Source of the DNA: Ignavibacteriales bacterium
GTDB taxonomy: Bacteria > Bacteroidota > Ignavibacteria > UBA10030 > SZUA-254
Direction of reading: 5' to 3'
Assembly: GCA_016214905.1 (NCBI GenBank)
Contig: JACRMQ010000002.1
Coordinates: 1 to 64,000 of the forward strand
DNA length: 64,000 nucleotides
The notes below the pieces were generated by a model, which was given only the letters and a program-made list of their open reading frames with translations, was not told where the DNA came from and did no database searches. Both the position numbers and the translations under genes were made by a program. Below are positions 25,669 to 34,562 of this stretch, in pieces (positions within the stretch are counted from its first letter, which is position 1; the number at the start of each line of letters is the position of its first letter).

Positions 25669-26903
25669 TGTTGAATCGGGTTGAAATATTAATCGCTCTC
25701 AGGTATCTTCGTTCAAAACGAAAAATCCGTTTTATCAATATTATCGGTTATATCTCCATTGTTGGAATTACTATCGGCGTAGCGGCGTTGCTGATTGCAC
25801 TTTCGGTCTTCAATGGGTTCAGCGGTGTTGTTACATCGGTTCTTGTAGGTTTTGATCCACACATAAGAATCGAAAAACGGGGGAACATCACTTCCGACGA
25901 GTATGAAAAGTTTCAATTGGAGTTAAAGGATAATCCGGATGTGCTTGCATATTCTCCATTTATTTCTGGCAAGGCTATGTTGACAATGGAATCGTTCAAT
26001 AAAGTTGTTTTCATCCGCGGTGTGGATGAAAATGGAGTTGGCAATGTTACAGGTTTAAAGAATAAAATTGTTCTGGGCAATTTGAAATTTACAGAGAAAG
26101 AGGGTGTACCGGGGATGATTATTGGTTTAACTCTGGCCGATCGTCTTGCTTCGATACTTGGGAACGAAATTGTGGTTTACAGTCCAAACAGTGTTCAGAC
26201 GGCGCTAACAGGTGTCAATATTCCAGAAGGATCGAAATTTCATGTCGCCGGAATTTATGAATCCAACAATCGCGATTATGACGGAAGTTATGCTTACATA
26301 TCTTTAGCAGAAGCGCAAAGGATGTTCGGTTTGGTTGAAAAGTTTAACGGTATAGAGATTCGCTTGCATGATTTCAACAAAGCCGATCAGGTAAAAAATA
26401 TTCTGATGGATCGGCTTTCAAACGAATACTCGGTCTCAACATGGTACGATTTGCACAAAAATTTATATTCGGTAATGCAAATTGAGCGGTGGGCAGCTTA
26501 CATTCTGTTAAGCATAATAATTCTTGTGGCAACATTCAATATGCTTGGTTCGCTAACTATGGGTGTTCTTGAAAAGCAACGCGATATAAGCGTACTCAAG
26601 GTGATGGGAATGAATTCGAAAAATCTTGTTCGATTGTTTATGTTTGAGGGATTAGTTATAGGGATTATCGGTACAGTGCTTGGCATAATTATCGGACTTA
26701 TTGTATTGTACTTGCAGGTTCGATATCAAATATTTCCGCTCGATACTTCTGTTTACATTATACCGGCAATACCGGTTGATATTCAATGGACAGATTTCGT
26801 TTCAATAACTATCGCATCGTTAGGACTTTCATTTATTGCCGCGTATTATCCGGCACGCAAGGCGGCTGCAACTTTACCGTCGGAAGGATTGAGATGGGAA
26901 TGA
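25668..26903 (+). CDS. LolC/LolE-family lipoprotein-releasing permease (second)
   Basis: 411 residues, same architecture as the preceding gene: first helix IIGYISIVGITIGVAALLIA, periplasmic domain, and three C-terminal helices with LVATFNMLGSLTMGVLEKQR, DISVLKVMGM. The pair forms a heterodimeric LolCE-type channel, or belongs to a related MacB-like exporter. The stop overlaps the ATPase start (ATGA). Two distinct permeases followed by LolD support Lol over FtsX. Confidence 0.92.
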   Translation: MLNRVEILIALRYLRSKRKIRFINIIGYISIVGITIGVAALLIALSVFNGFSGVVTSVLVGFDPHIRIEKRGNITSDEYEKFQLELKDNPDVLAYSPFISGKAMLTMESFNKVVFIRGVDENGVGNVTGLKNKIVLGNLKFTEKEGVPGMIIGLTLADRLASILGNEIVVYSPNSVQTALTGVNIPEGSKFHVAGIYESNNRDYDGSYAYISLAEAQRMFGLVEKFNGIEIRLHDFNKADQVKNILMDRLSNEYSVSTWYDLHKNLYSVMQIERWAAYILLSIIILVATFNMLGSLTMGVLEKQRDISVLKVMGMNSKNLVRLFMFEGLVIGIIGTVLGIIIGLIVLYLQVRYQIFPLDTSVYIIPAIPVDIQWTDFVSITIASLGLSFIAAYYPARKAAATLPSEGLRWE

Positions 26904-27589
26904 GTAATCAAATTCTACATTGTGAAGAAATTTATAAAAGTTATCACATCAATGAAAATAAATCATCTTCTCTGGAAGTTCTTAAAGGGATAGACTTTCA
27001 AGTGTACGAAGAAGAGATTGTAACAATTGTCGGTGCCTCGGGATCGGGGAAGAGCACATTACTCCATATCCTTGGCGGATTGGATAAACCGACAAGCGGT
27101 AAGGTATTCTGGCATGATAAGGATATTTCATCCTTTAACGATGAAACAATTGCCAGACGGCGATTCGAAAATATCGGTTTCATTTTTCAATTCCATCATC
27201 TTTTACCCGAGTTTACTTCGATTGAGAATGTAATTATACCACTGATGATTGCGGGGATGAATAAAAATGAAGCCCGGAAAAGGGCGATTGAATTACTGGA
27301 TAAAGTTGGGATGACACATCGAGGAGAGCATAAACCGACAGAATTATCCGGAGGCGAACAGCAAAGAGCGGCTGTTGCACGCGCCCTCGCCAATAAACCT
27401 AAGATAGTTTTGGCTGATGAACCTACAGGTAATCTCGACTCTGCGAACGGTGCGCAACTGCATGAGTTGATATTGGAATTGAATAAGACGGAGAAGCAAT
27501 CGTTCGTAATAGTAACCCATAACGATCGATTCGCGAAACGCTCTGATAGAAATTTCAAGATGACAGATGGTAAACTTTTTCAAATTTGA
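26900..27589 (+). CDS. lolD: lipoprotein-releasing ABC transporter ATPase
   Basis: 229 residues from the ATG at 26900, which overlaps the permease stop. Longer upstream readings in this frame run into the permease gene and are not needed. Walker A GASGSGKST, Q-loop FIFQFHHLLPEFT, signature LSGGEQQRAAVARAL, Walker B KIVLADEPTGNLDS and the switch histidine in VTHNDRFA are all present, so it should be an active ATPase. It powers the two permeases encoded just upstream. The operon is lolC/E-like, lolC/E-like, lolD, starting 62 bases after prfB. Confidence 0.95.
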   Translation: MSNQILHCEEIYKSYHINENKSSSLEVLKGIDFQVYEEEIVTIVGASGSGKSTLLHILGGLDKPTSGKVFWHDKDISSFNDETIARRRFENIGFIFQFHHLLPEFTSIENVIIPLMIAGMNKNEARKRAIELLDKVGMTHRGEHKPTELSGGEQQRAAVARALANKPKIVLADEPTGNLDSANGAQLHELILELNKTEKQSFVIVTHNDRFAKRSDRNFKMTDGKLFQI

Positions 27590-27643
27590 GTAATTGATAC
27601 TTTTTTATTACATTAGTGCCGAACATATTAGGAAATTAGTAGT

Positions 27644-27919
27644 ATGGCAAAAATTGAAAAATCGAAATTGACAAAAAAATTGAAGCAGGATGAGATCCTC
27701 CCTTTAGAGAGGGTGAATTATATAATCTTGGGAATCGGATTACTTGTTATAATTCTCGGTTATATTGCACTCTCGGGAAATAAGGTTGAAGGATTTTCCC
27801 AACTCACGCTCGCACCGATATTGTTGGTGCTTGGCTACTGCGTGATTATTCCTGTTGGTATAATGTATAGGAAAAAAGAAAAGAAAAATGAGATGCCTGC
27901 GGAACAAGTTCCGCAGTAA
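27644..27919 (+). CDS. DUF3098-family small membrane protein
   Basis: 91 residues. A basic N terminus is followed by two helices, NYIILGIGLLVIILGYIALS and LTLAPILLVLGYCVIIPVGI, and a lysine-rich tail. The layout matches DUF3098, a small inner-membrane family of the Bacteroidota/Chlorobiota lineage with no known function. AGGAAAT precedes the ATG. It is followed by a strong bidirectional hairpin. Confidence 0.82.
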   Translation: MAKIEKSKLTKKLKQDEILPLERVNYIILGIGLLVIILGYIALSGNKVEGFSQLTLAPILLVLGYCVIIPVGIMYRKKEKKNEMPAEQVPQ

Positions 27920-27938
27920 AAAAATAAGAATAAATTCT

Positions 27939-27980
27939 AAAAGGTATTTTGCCGATACAAGGTGTAAAATACCTTTTATA
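27939..27980. terminator. bidirectional terminator
   Basis: Perfect 12-base arms AAAAGGTATTTT (27939-27950) and AAAATACCTTTT (27966-27977), 15-base loop, A-rich on one side and T-rich on the other. Lies between convergent genes and can serve both. Confidence 0.85.
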
Positions 27981-27983
27981 TTT

Positions 27984-28355
27984 TCAGGAGGAGCCGAGTG
28001 TTTTAATGACCACGTGCAGCAATTCTTCAGGGTCGTAAGGTTTTGATATATAATCTTTCGCTCCAAGCTTAACACACTCGAGGGCAGTGGGAACATCGTT
28101 CACCGCAGTTAACATGATGATTTGAGGAAGACGATTTGTTTTTTTTAATTCTCTCAGAACAGTTATACCATCCATACGGGGCATCTTCATATCCATCAGA
28201 ACGATATCATAATGATTGGTCGTTAATTTTTCTAACGCGATAATTCCATCTTCAGCCGTATCGACATCGAAATCCTCGTTCATAAATTGATCTTTGAGAT
28301 TGTTGCGTAACTCCGAGTTATCATCCACGCATAACATTTTCATGTGAGCTGCCAT
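27984..28355 (-). CDS. single-domain response regulator (CheY-like)
   Basis: 123 residues from the ATG at 28355 (MAAHMKMLCVDD), which has AAAGGAA upstream; a longer frame to 28421 exists without a ribosome site. Receiver only: D11/D12, phospho-acceptor D55 in VLMDMKMPRMDG, and the conserved Lys in ISKPYDPEE. With no output domain it must act through protein contact or as a phosphate sink. It lies tail to tail with the DUF3098 gene and head to head with another receiver gene at 28519. Confidence 0.9.
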   Translation of the reverse strand: MAAHMKMLCVDDNSELRNNLKDQFMNEDFDVDTAEDGIIALEKLTTNHYDIVLMDMKMPRMDGITVLRELKKTNRLPQIIMLTAVNDVPTALECVKLGAKDYISKPYDPEELLHVVIKTLGSS

Positions 28356-28460
28356 TACGATTCCTTTGTCATTGACTGAAAGATTATATGAAAATTTACA
28401 AAAGTGTAAAGGTAATGTCAATTTATTTTTACGAATTTATAAAAAAAGTCAAGAAAAAAC

Positions 28461-28489
28461 TTGATTATTGCGTTTGCATTGGCTATATT
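28461..28489 (+). promoter_or_regulatory. sigma70-like promoter of the second receiver gene
   Basis: TTGATT (28461-28466), 17 bases, TATATT (28484-28489). Transcription would begin near 28496, about 23 bases before the ATG, leaving AAAGGGA as the ribosome site. Confidence 0.5.
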
Positions 28490-28518
28490 GGCACAACCAG
28501 TAAAAGGGAACTATTAAG

Positions 28519-28911
28519 ATGGCAGTTCAAGTAGATAAATCTCGAAAAATATTGTTAGTTGATGATGAAATCGGGTTTGCCGAGTTATTGCGCGACCTTC
28601 TATTAATGGATAACTACCACGTTGAAGTTGCTAATGACGGACTTGAAGGATTGGAAAAAATTGCATCCTTCAAACCTGATGTGATCATATCAGATGTTGT
28701 TATGCCGCGGATGAGCGGTTTCGAGATGTTTAAGAAAGTAAAATCCACACCCGAAATGGCGAATATTCCGTTTTTATTCATCACCGGTTTTCAGGATGAT
28801 CGTGTTCTTTCTGAAGCTCGCAAGATAGGGGTATTCGGAATATTGAAAAAACCGATTGATGTTGAGCAGATTGAACTGCGTCTTGAAGATATTCTCTCAA
28901 AAATGTCATGA
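28519..28911 (+). CDS. single-domain response regulator
   Basis: 130 residues, receiver fold only: D15/D16, phospho-acceptor D59 in VIISDVVMPRMSG, a threonine in FLFITGF and the lysine in GILKKPIDVEQ. The C-terminal SKMS tail leaves no room for an effector domain. Its final bases overlap the end of the convergent transporter gene by six. It is transcribed divergently from the receiver gene at 28355. The cognate kinase may be the one at 30713 or elsewhere. Confidence 0.92.
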   Translation: MAVQVDKSRKILLVDDEIGFAELLRDLLLMDNYHVEVANDGLEGLEKIASFKPDVIISDVVMPRMSGFEMFKKVKSTPEMANIPFLFITGFQDDRVLSEARKIGVFGILKKPIDVEQIELRLEDILSKMS

Positions 28912-30621
28912 TCGGTAGATGAGCAATTGAATCTCTTCCGGTAATAATTCCGAAACTGTACGAATAACATCTCCACGTAACGCTTTATCAACTAAACTTC
29001 GTTGGGTGGCACCTAAAATCAATCGATCTACAGCGAGTGTAGCGGCATGTTCTGCAATCGTATATCCTACCTCGTTCGATAGAACGCTGATGACCTTAAA
29101 CGGTATTCCATATTCACTGCAAATCTCAGCCATCCAATCGTTATTTATAAAGTTCTCAGCAGCAATATGCTCGGGTAACGAACCGGTGACGGCGATTTCT
29201 TTGATATTTAGTATGAAGAGAAACGCTTTTTTCAATTTTGCATCTTCACATGCCTGACGTAATAATTTTTGTCCGCCGCCTCTTACCGCAACAAGCATTC
29301 GCGATGTGAATGTAGAAATTTCAGGTCGGGGTATCGTACCGATAGGTGAAACCGCAACAGGTATTGGTGGTGCAACGACAACTTTTCGTCTGCGTGCGAT
29401 CTCACGCGCACCCAACCCGATAAATAATACGCTCAATGCGAACAGCACGGCTTTGGATTTTTCTACAACGATGGTAGCTTCAATTAAAAATAACACGACC
29501 GTGGAGAGGATCATGAAAGCGCGTGTCCATGTCGGTAATTTAATCGATCTATCTGTCCCAGTCGATCCTACATTGATCATAATCGCGCCAACCACTCCGA
29601 TTGCATAAAGGGAGGAGAGAGTTATGACATCGTTAATCAGTATCAATACAATTATCGGCAGTAGCGTTGAGATCATCAGCGGATAAATAGGTACACCGTA
29701 CTTATTCAGTTTTCTCAATCCGATTGGTAACTCACCATCCACCGACATTAAAAATTGGATCGAAGTGAGGGCGTTGATGGCAGTGTTACCGGCGGATATT
29801 AAAAGAAATCCCAGCACAAACCCGATTATCGGTCCGAACCAATTCCCAACATAAACAGACCCAAGGAATCTAATCATTTCTTCTTTATGTTCCGTACGGC
29901 TGAGATCGGGAACGGCATTCATTGCCAACCCCAAAACAATGGTTACGACAGAAATTTTAAGAAGAACTGTGAGAATAGCTTTTCGAGAACTGCGCGTAGG
30001 ATCTTTCATTACTCCAGTCATATTCGAGATTGATTCTATGCCGGATATTGATAAAATAATAGCGACGAAGAAAGACCAGTTGGTCATGAAACCGTTAGGA
30101 TCCGGAGCAAGCGATACATTCTTAACAGCAGTGGGAAACGCATAAGCAACAAGTACTGCTAATCCAGCGAGTGTTGCAGTTGATATAATCATTGCAAAAC
30201 TGCCGGCATGCCTTGGCCCGAACCAATTTAGAATTCCGATTCCAAAAAGAATTCCAATCGCCCATAATTCGGGTCTACCGAATGCGAGATAATGACAGCC
30301 GTCCAGAACAGAAAGGGAAGCTGTTATAACATAATCGGCGCTCAGCATTAATGCGCCAATTACTGCTAGGGGTCGTGAACGATGACTGACAGAAGAATAT
30401 ACACCACCTCCGGCGGGATATAACCTGCAAATGGTTATATAATTCAGCGAGATCATTATAGTGAAGGCGAGCATCATCATGAGATGCAAGCCGCTATAGT
30501 AACCGGCGTGGAAAAATGCAATACCTAAGACATAAGCAATGCTCGTTCCCCAATCACCGTCTAAAATTGCAGCGCTACGGAGCCACCCTAAAACACGGGG
30601 GCGGCTAGTGGAAAGTTCCAT
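28906..30621 (-). CDS. APC-superfamily permease fused to a universal-stress-like domain
   Basis: 571 residues. About 12 membrane helices in residues 10-410, with an amino-acid/polyamine permease N terminus (ILDGDWGTSIAYVLGIAFFH, CRLYPAGGGVYSSV). A cytoplasmic tail from ~445 is UspA-like: RMLVAVRGGGQKLLRQACED, AEHAATLAVDRLILGATQ, with the late GAT...RGD segment typical of nucleotide-binding Usp folds. The transported substrate is unknown. The fusion suggests that uptake is gated by nucleotide or stress state. It is divergent from the kinase gene across 91 bases, so the two may be co-controlled. Confidence 0.85.
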   Translation of the reverse strand: MELSTSRPRVLGWLRSAAILDGDWGTSIAYVLGIAFFHAGYYSGLHLMMMLAFTIMISLNYITICRLYPAGGGVYSSVSHRSRPLAVIGALMLSADYVITASLSVLDGCHYLAFGRPELWAIGILFGIGILNWFGPRHAGSFAMIISTATLAGLAVLVAYAFPTAVKNVSLAPDPNGFMTNWSFFVAIILSISGIESISNMTGVMKDPTRSSRKAILTVLLKISVVTIVLGLAMNAVPDLSRTEHKEEMIRFLGSVYVGNWFGPIIGFVLGFLLISAGNTAINALTSIQFLMSVDGELPIGLRKLNKYGVPIYPLMISTLLPIIVLILINDVITLSSLYAIGVVGAIMINVGSTGTDRSIKLPTWTRAFMILSTVVLFLIEATIVVEKSKAVLFALSVLFIGLGAREIARRRKVVVAPPIPVAVSPIGTIPRPEISTFTSRMLVAVRGGGQKLLRQACEDAKLKKAFLFILNIKEIAVTGSLPEHIAAENFINNDWMAEICSEYGIPFKVISVLSNEVGYTIAEHAATLAVDRLILGATQRSLVDKALRGDVIRTVSELLPEEIQLLIYRS

Positions 30622-30712
30622 ATATCAGTGGTTTTTAGATATTTTTTTCATATAAAGCAGGCAAAGTATAAGAAGAATAATCTGAATAATCAAACATCTA
30701 TATATTTCTGTC

Positions 30713-32623
30713 ATGGTTGAATTTTCCACACTTTCTAGATATATTATCACAACGGTTATGCAAACTCCATTTTTAAATAGTCTAAGATTCAAAATAGGAT
30801 TCGGGTACATCGTACTCGTCTTGATCAATGTGGCTGTTACGGGATGGGCAATTTTTAATTTTGGCAGAATCACTTTAGCATTCAATTCTATCCTTAATGA
30901 AAATTATCCTCACGTTATTGTACTAGAGAGAATGGCTCACCTTGTAGAACGGCATGAGCATGGACTCAGCATGATATTGAATGGTGAATATGATAACGGC
31001 TATGCTGAGTTTAGTACCGCAAAAGATGAGTTCTATCAGGTATTCGATAAGGCGAACGAGAGACGATCGTTACCCGATGCGGACCGGATTCTCGATAACA
31101 TTCGTTCGACATACGCCGGATATATATTCGTCTCTGATTCACTATTCTCCCTAGTTTCAAGAAAAAGAGATATCAAAGCAAGAACGTATTATGGTAATAT
31201 AGTCAGACCCTTTGCTCAAAGGTTATCCGATAACGCATTCTGGTTGATTGAAGAAAATCAAAAAGAGATGATGGCCAAAGCGAAAGAATCTAAGAGTACT
31301 TCTGATGAAGCAATCATTGCTGTGCTTTTTGCGGCTATTGTAGCTGTAAGCTTGAGCATTTTAACCATGATTCAATTCACCAAAAGGATAATCGAACCTG
31401 CGGAAAAATTATCGGCGACTGTAAATCAGATTGGGAGGGGACAGCTCGATTTAAAAATTGATATCACTACGAATGATGAAATCGGAGAACTCAGCCGCGA
31501 GTTCAATAAGATGACAGAGCGGTTGCGTAAATATGAAGCGATGAACATTGAAAAAATAATTTCAGAAAAACAAAAATCTGAAACAATTGTTGAGAGTATC
31601 TCCGATGCGATTATAGTATGCGATGAAGAAATTACAATTCAACTGATGAACCGTTCCGCTGAACAGCTTATTAAAATAACTGAAGCCGAAGCTTACGGAA
31701 AAAAAATTGAGGATGTAATAACAGACGATAGGTTAATTGAGATATTCCATAACCCGGGGCAGGCCTCAACTCTTAAAGCACCATATCTGCAGTTCAATCA
31801 CAACGGTAGACAAATATTTTTACGTCCGCGCGTTTCCGAGATTGCGGTACCATCGGGTGGAAAACGGGGAGTTGTACTGATATTGCAGGATGTCACACAA
31901 TTTAAAGAATTGGATAAGATGAAATCTGATTTCATGGCGGCGGTATCTCACGAATTCAGAACACCACTCACATCGATAAACATGAGCGTCGATATCCTGA
32001 GACAAAAATTATTGGGCGAAGTTACTCCGGCACAACAAGAGTTGCTTGAATCATCGAAACAGGATTGTGAGCGTCTTACTAAAATGGTAAAAGACCTTCT
32101 GCAACTCTCAAAGCTCGAATCGGGTAAACTTGAAGTAAAAGAAGAACTGGTAGATATTCAGAAAATTATCGAAACTGCCGTGCAGCCAATGTATCTGCAA
32201 TTTAAAGAAAAAGGAGTAATGCTGATTCATAACTACGACAAGGCGATCCCGAAATTTATAGGCGATGAGCAGCAACTTATGTGGGTATTATCGAATCTTT
32301 TGGCAAACGCTCTCCGGTACACCGATTCAGGCGGAAAGGTTGAGATAAACACTTCGCAAATTAATAAAAACATACGGATCGACGTTTCAGATACGGGAAG
32401 AGGGATCCCTGCCGAATTCATTGATAAAATTTTTGATAAATTTGTTCAAGTGAAACAACAACCCGATTCGACCCCCGGGAGTGTCGGTTTGGGATTAGCG
32501 ATTGCTAAAGAAATTGTTGATATGTACGGCGGCAATATATCAGTGAAAAGCGAAGTGAATAAAGGGACTACATTCACTATCTTATTACCAATAACAGAAG
32601 TCGAGAGGACTCAGGATGGCTGA
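30713..32623 (+). CDS. membrane histidine kinase (HAMP-PAS-HisKA-HATPase)
   Basis: 636 residues. First helix IGFGYIVLVLINVAVTGWAI, a periplasmic four-helix-type sensor (about 55-190), second helix VLFAAIVAVSLSILTMI, HAMP (IIEPAEKLSATVNQIGRGQL), PAS (~290-395), HisKA with phospho-acceptor His413 in AAVSHEFRTPLTSI, and a catalytic domain with N box NLLANALRYT, G1 DTGRGIP and GLGLAIAKEIV. The start is uncertain: the ATG at 30758 (MQTPFLNSLRFK) is an alternative, and neither has a strong ribosome site. It overlaps the next gene by eight bases, so the sigma54 response regulator is its partner. Confidence 0.95.
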   Translation: MVEFSTLSRYIITTVMQTPFLNSLRFKIGFGYIVLVLINVAVTGWAIFNFGRITLAFNSILNENYPHVIVLERMAHLVERHEHGLSMILNGEYDNGYAEFSTAKDEFYQVFDKANERRSLPDADRILDNIRSTYAGYIFVSDSLFSLVSRKRDIKARTYYGNIVRPFAQRLSDNAFWLIEENQKEMMAKAKESKSTSDEAIIAVLFAAIVAVSLSILTMIQFTKRIIEPAEKLSATVNQIGRGQLDLKIDITTNDEIGELSREFNKMTERLRKYEAMNIEKIISEKQKSETIVESISDAIIVCDEEITIQLMNRSAEQLIKITEAEAYGKKIEDVITDDRLIEIFHNPGQASTLKAPYLQFNHNGRQIFLRPRVSEIAVPSGGKRGVVLILQDVTQFKELDKMKSDFMAAVSHEFRTPLTSINMSVDILRQKLLGEVTPAQQELLESSKQDCERLTKMVKDLLQLSKLESGKLEVKEELVDIQKIIETAVQPMYLQFKEKGVMLIHNYDKAIPKFIGDEQQLMWVLSNLLANALRYTDSGGKVEINTSQINKNIRIDVSDTGRGIPAEFIDKIFDKFVQVKQQPDSTPGSVGLGLAIAKEIVDMYGGNISVKSEVNKGTTFTILLPITEVERTQDG

Positions 32624-33947
32624 TCGCGCGAGAGTTTTAGTGGTTGATGATGAACCGAATATTTTAAAAACAATTAAAATTGGATTGGAAGCAATAGGAC
32701 TATATGTTGATGGCTTTTTAAATCCGGTGGATGCAGTTGAGCAGATAGCAGAGGATAAATATGATATAGCGTTTATCGATTTAATGATGCAGCCGATAGA
32801 TGGCATGCAAGTATTGAAAGAAATCCGCGCGAAATCTCCTTTGACAACGGCTGTCATCATCACCGCTCATGGATCAATTGATAGTGCAGTAGAAGCAATT
32901 AAAGCGGGGGCGTTCGATTTTCTTCAGAAACCGTTCGATTTGAAAGAGCTTCAACTATTCACTGAAAAAGTTTTGGATCATCATAATCTTCAAACCGAAG
33001 TGAACTCTCTGAGGCGAATGGTTGCAGGGATCCAATCATCCTCAGTTATCATCACACGTAACAATATCATGCAGCAACAATTAGAACTTGCCAGGCAGGT
33101 GGCAGATAGTTCGATGTCTGTACTCATCGAAGGTGAAAGCGGAACAGGAAAGGAGATGGTTGCGCAATTTATACACGATAACAGCAATAGGAAATTGAAA
33201 CCGTTAGTAAAAGTGAATTGCGCGGCGCTTCCCGAGAATTTGATTGAGAGCGAACTGTTCGGCCATGTGAAAGGAGCATTTACCGGAGCGATAAAAGACA
33301 GAGAAGGCAGATTTGAAGTTGCGAATGAAGGAACGATATTTTTAGATGAGATAGCGGATATTCCTCCATCATCGCAGGTGAAATTGCTGCGATTTTTGCA
33401 GCACCGTGAATTTGAAAGAGTTGGTGAAAACATCACGCGGAAAGTTGACGTACGCGTTATTGCGGCAACAAACCGCAGGTTAGCCGACTCTTTGAAAGAT
33501 GGAAGTTTTAGAGAAGATTTATATTACCGGCTCAACGCCGTTCGTATTTCTTTACCTCCGTTACGTGAGCGGTCAGAAGATATTATATTATTAATCTATC
33601 ATTTTATAAAAAAATTTTCCAATACAGCACATATTGATATTTCCGCTGAAGCGATGAAGCTATTAACATCCTACTCTTGGCCGGGCAATGTCCGCGAGCT
33701 TGAGAACATCATCGAACGAGCCGTCCTTTTAGCAAAACAAGGAACCATCGAAGTGTCGCATTTGCCACCCGAATTGCAAAATCCCGAATCGGTAAAAGCT
33801 GGTTTACTTTCGTTAGAAGCGATCGAGCGTTATCATATCTCACGCGTTTTAAAAGTTGTTAAGGATCTTGATGAAGCAGCGAGAATCCTACATATCGATC
33901 CTGCAACGCTATGGAGAAAGAGGAAGAAATACGGATTACATGATTGA
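32616..33947 (+). CDS. sigma54-dependent response regulator, partner of the kinase
   Basis: 443 residues. Receiver (6-120) with D11/D12 and D55; the usual MP after the acceptor is replaced by MMQP. AAA+ domain with Walker A EGESGTGKE, a canonical GAFTGA loop, Walker B GTIFLDEIAD and arginine-finger region LRERSEDI. The C-terminal Fis-type helix-turn-helix is in DEAARILHIDPATLWRKRKK. Overlap with the kinase gene makes a dedicated two-component pair. Targets probably include sigma54 promoters; one possible site lies just downstream at 34110. Confidence 0.95.
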   Translation: MADRARVLVVDDEPNILKTIKIGLEAIGLYVDGFLNPVDAVEQIAEDKYDIAFIDLMMQPIDGMQVLKEIRAKSPLTTAVIITAHGSIDSAVEAIKAGAFDFLQKPFDLKELQLFTEKVLDHHNLQTEVNSLRRMVAGIQSSSVIITRNNIMQQQLELARQVADSSMSVLIEGESGTGKEMVAQFIHDNSNRKLKPLVKVNCAALPENLIESELFGHVKGAFTGAIKDREGRFEVANEGTIFLDEIADIPPSSQVKLLRFLQHREFERVGENITRKVDVRVIAATNRRLADSLKDGSFREDLYYRLNAVRISLPPLRERSEDIILLIYHFIKKFSNTAHIDISAEAMKLLTSYSWPGNVRELENIIERAVLLAKQGTIEVSHLPPELQNPESVKAGLLSLEAIERYHISRVLKVVKDLDEAARILHIDPATLWRKRKKYGLHD

Positions 33948-33952
33948 GTCTT

Positions 33953-33976
33953 GCAATTTGCACGACGTGCAATTGC
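33953..33976. repeat. imperfect palindrome after the regulator gene
   Basis: TTGCAC (33958-33963) / GTGCAA (33967-33972) with AATT-containing flanks that extend the symmetry. No T-run follows, so it is more likely a protein-binding dyad than a terminator. Confidence 0.35.
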
Positions 33977-34109
33977 TATATTTTAAAATAAGTTATAGCG
34001 AATCTCTTTTCTCTCTCTGATCTTCATTGCGAATTGCAAGAAATCATTCCTTCGGTAACAATAATTCCATGCTAAATACCTCATTTTGATTAAATCATCA
34101 TGTACCTTG

Positions 34110-34124
34110 TGGCATCCGTTTTGT
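34110..34124 (+). promoter_or_regulatory. possible sigma54 (-24/-12) promoter
   Basis: TGGCAT, five bases, TTGT: it matches the TGGCAY-N5-TTGC pattern except that the -12 C is T. It lies 42 bases before the STAS gene start and 160 bases after the sigma54 activator gene. Weak but well placed. Confidence 0.3.
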
Positions 34125-34165
34125 TTGCTTTTGTTTTAGATTTGAATCGATAGAATAAATTCCTC

Positions 34166-34513
34166 ATGACAGTAAAATCACGAACGATACAAGATGGGCG
34201 GGTTGCCATCATTGATGTTAAAGGATCATTGATCGGTGATCAGGATACTGATCAATTTCGTCGTGAAGTTACGGATTTTATTGAACAAGGGAATAAATCC
34301 CTCATCGTCAATATGCAAAAAGTAAATTATATGAACAGTTCCGGCATCGGAGCTATCATTGCCGCTCATACGTCATTCAAAAAGAATGGCGGCGAAATTA
34401 AACTTGTAGGTCTGAGCGAGAAGGTGGAAAATCTTCTTGCTATTACACGGCTTGTGGAAGTATTTGATGTTCACGATTCGTTAGACCAAGCGGTTGAAAG
34501 TTTTAAAAAATAA
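34166..34513 (+). CDS. STAS-domain anti-sigma factor antagonist
   Basis: 115 residues, one STAS domain. IIDVKGSLIGDQDTDQF forms the first strand and helix. MNSSGIGAIIAAHTSFKKNG carries the phosphorylatable serine (Ser58) used in partner switching. SpoIIAA/RsbV-like proteins bind an anti-sigma kinase when unphosphorylated. No anti-sigma kinase gene is adjacent, but a membrane PP2C phosphatase is encoded at 20755. It stands 50 bases before exbB and may be co-transcribed with the proton-channel operon. Confidence 0.92.
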   Translation: MTVKSRTIQDGRVAIIDVKGSLIGDQDTDQFRREVTDFIEQGNKSLIVNMQKVNYMNSSGIGAIIAAHTSFKKNGGEIKLVGLSEKVENLLAITRLVEVFDVHDSLDQAVESFKK

Positions 34514-34562
34514 TAATAAATAATCATTTAAATAATCTTTAACATTTTCAGGAGTTATACTA

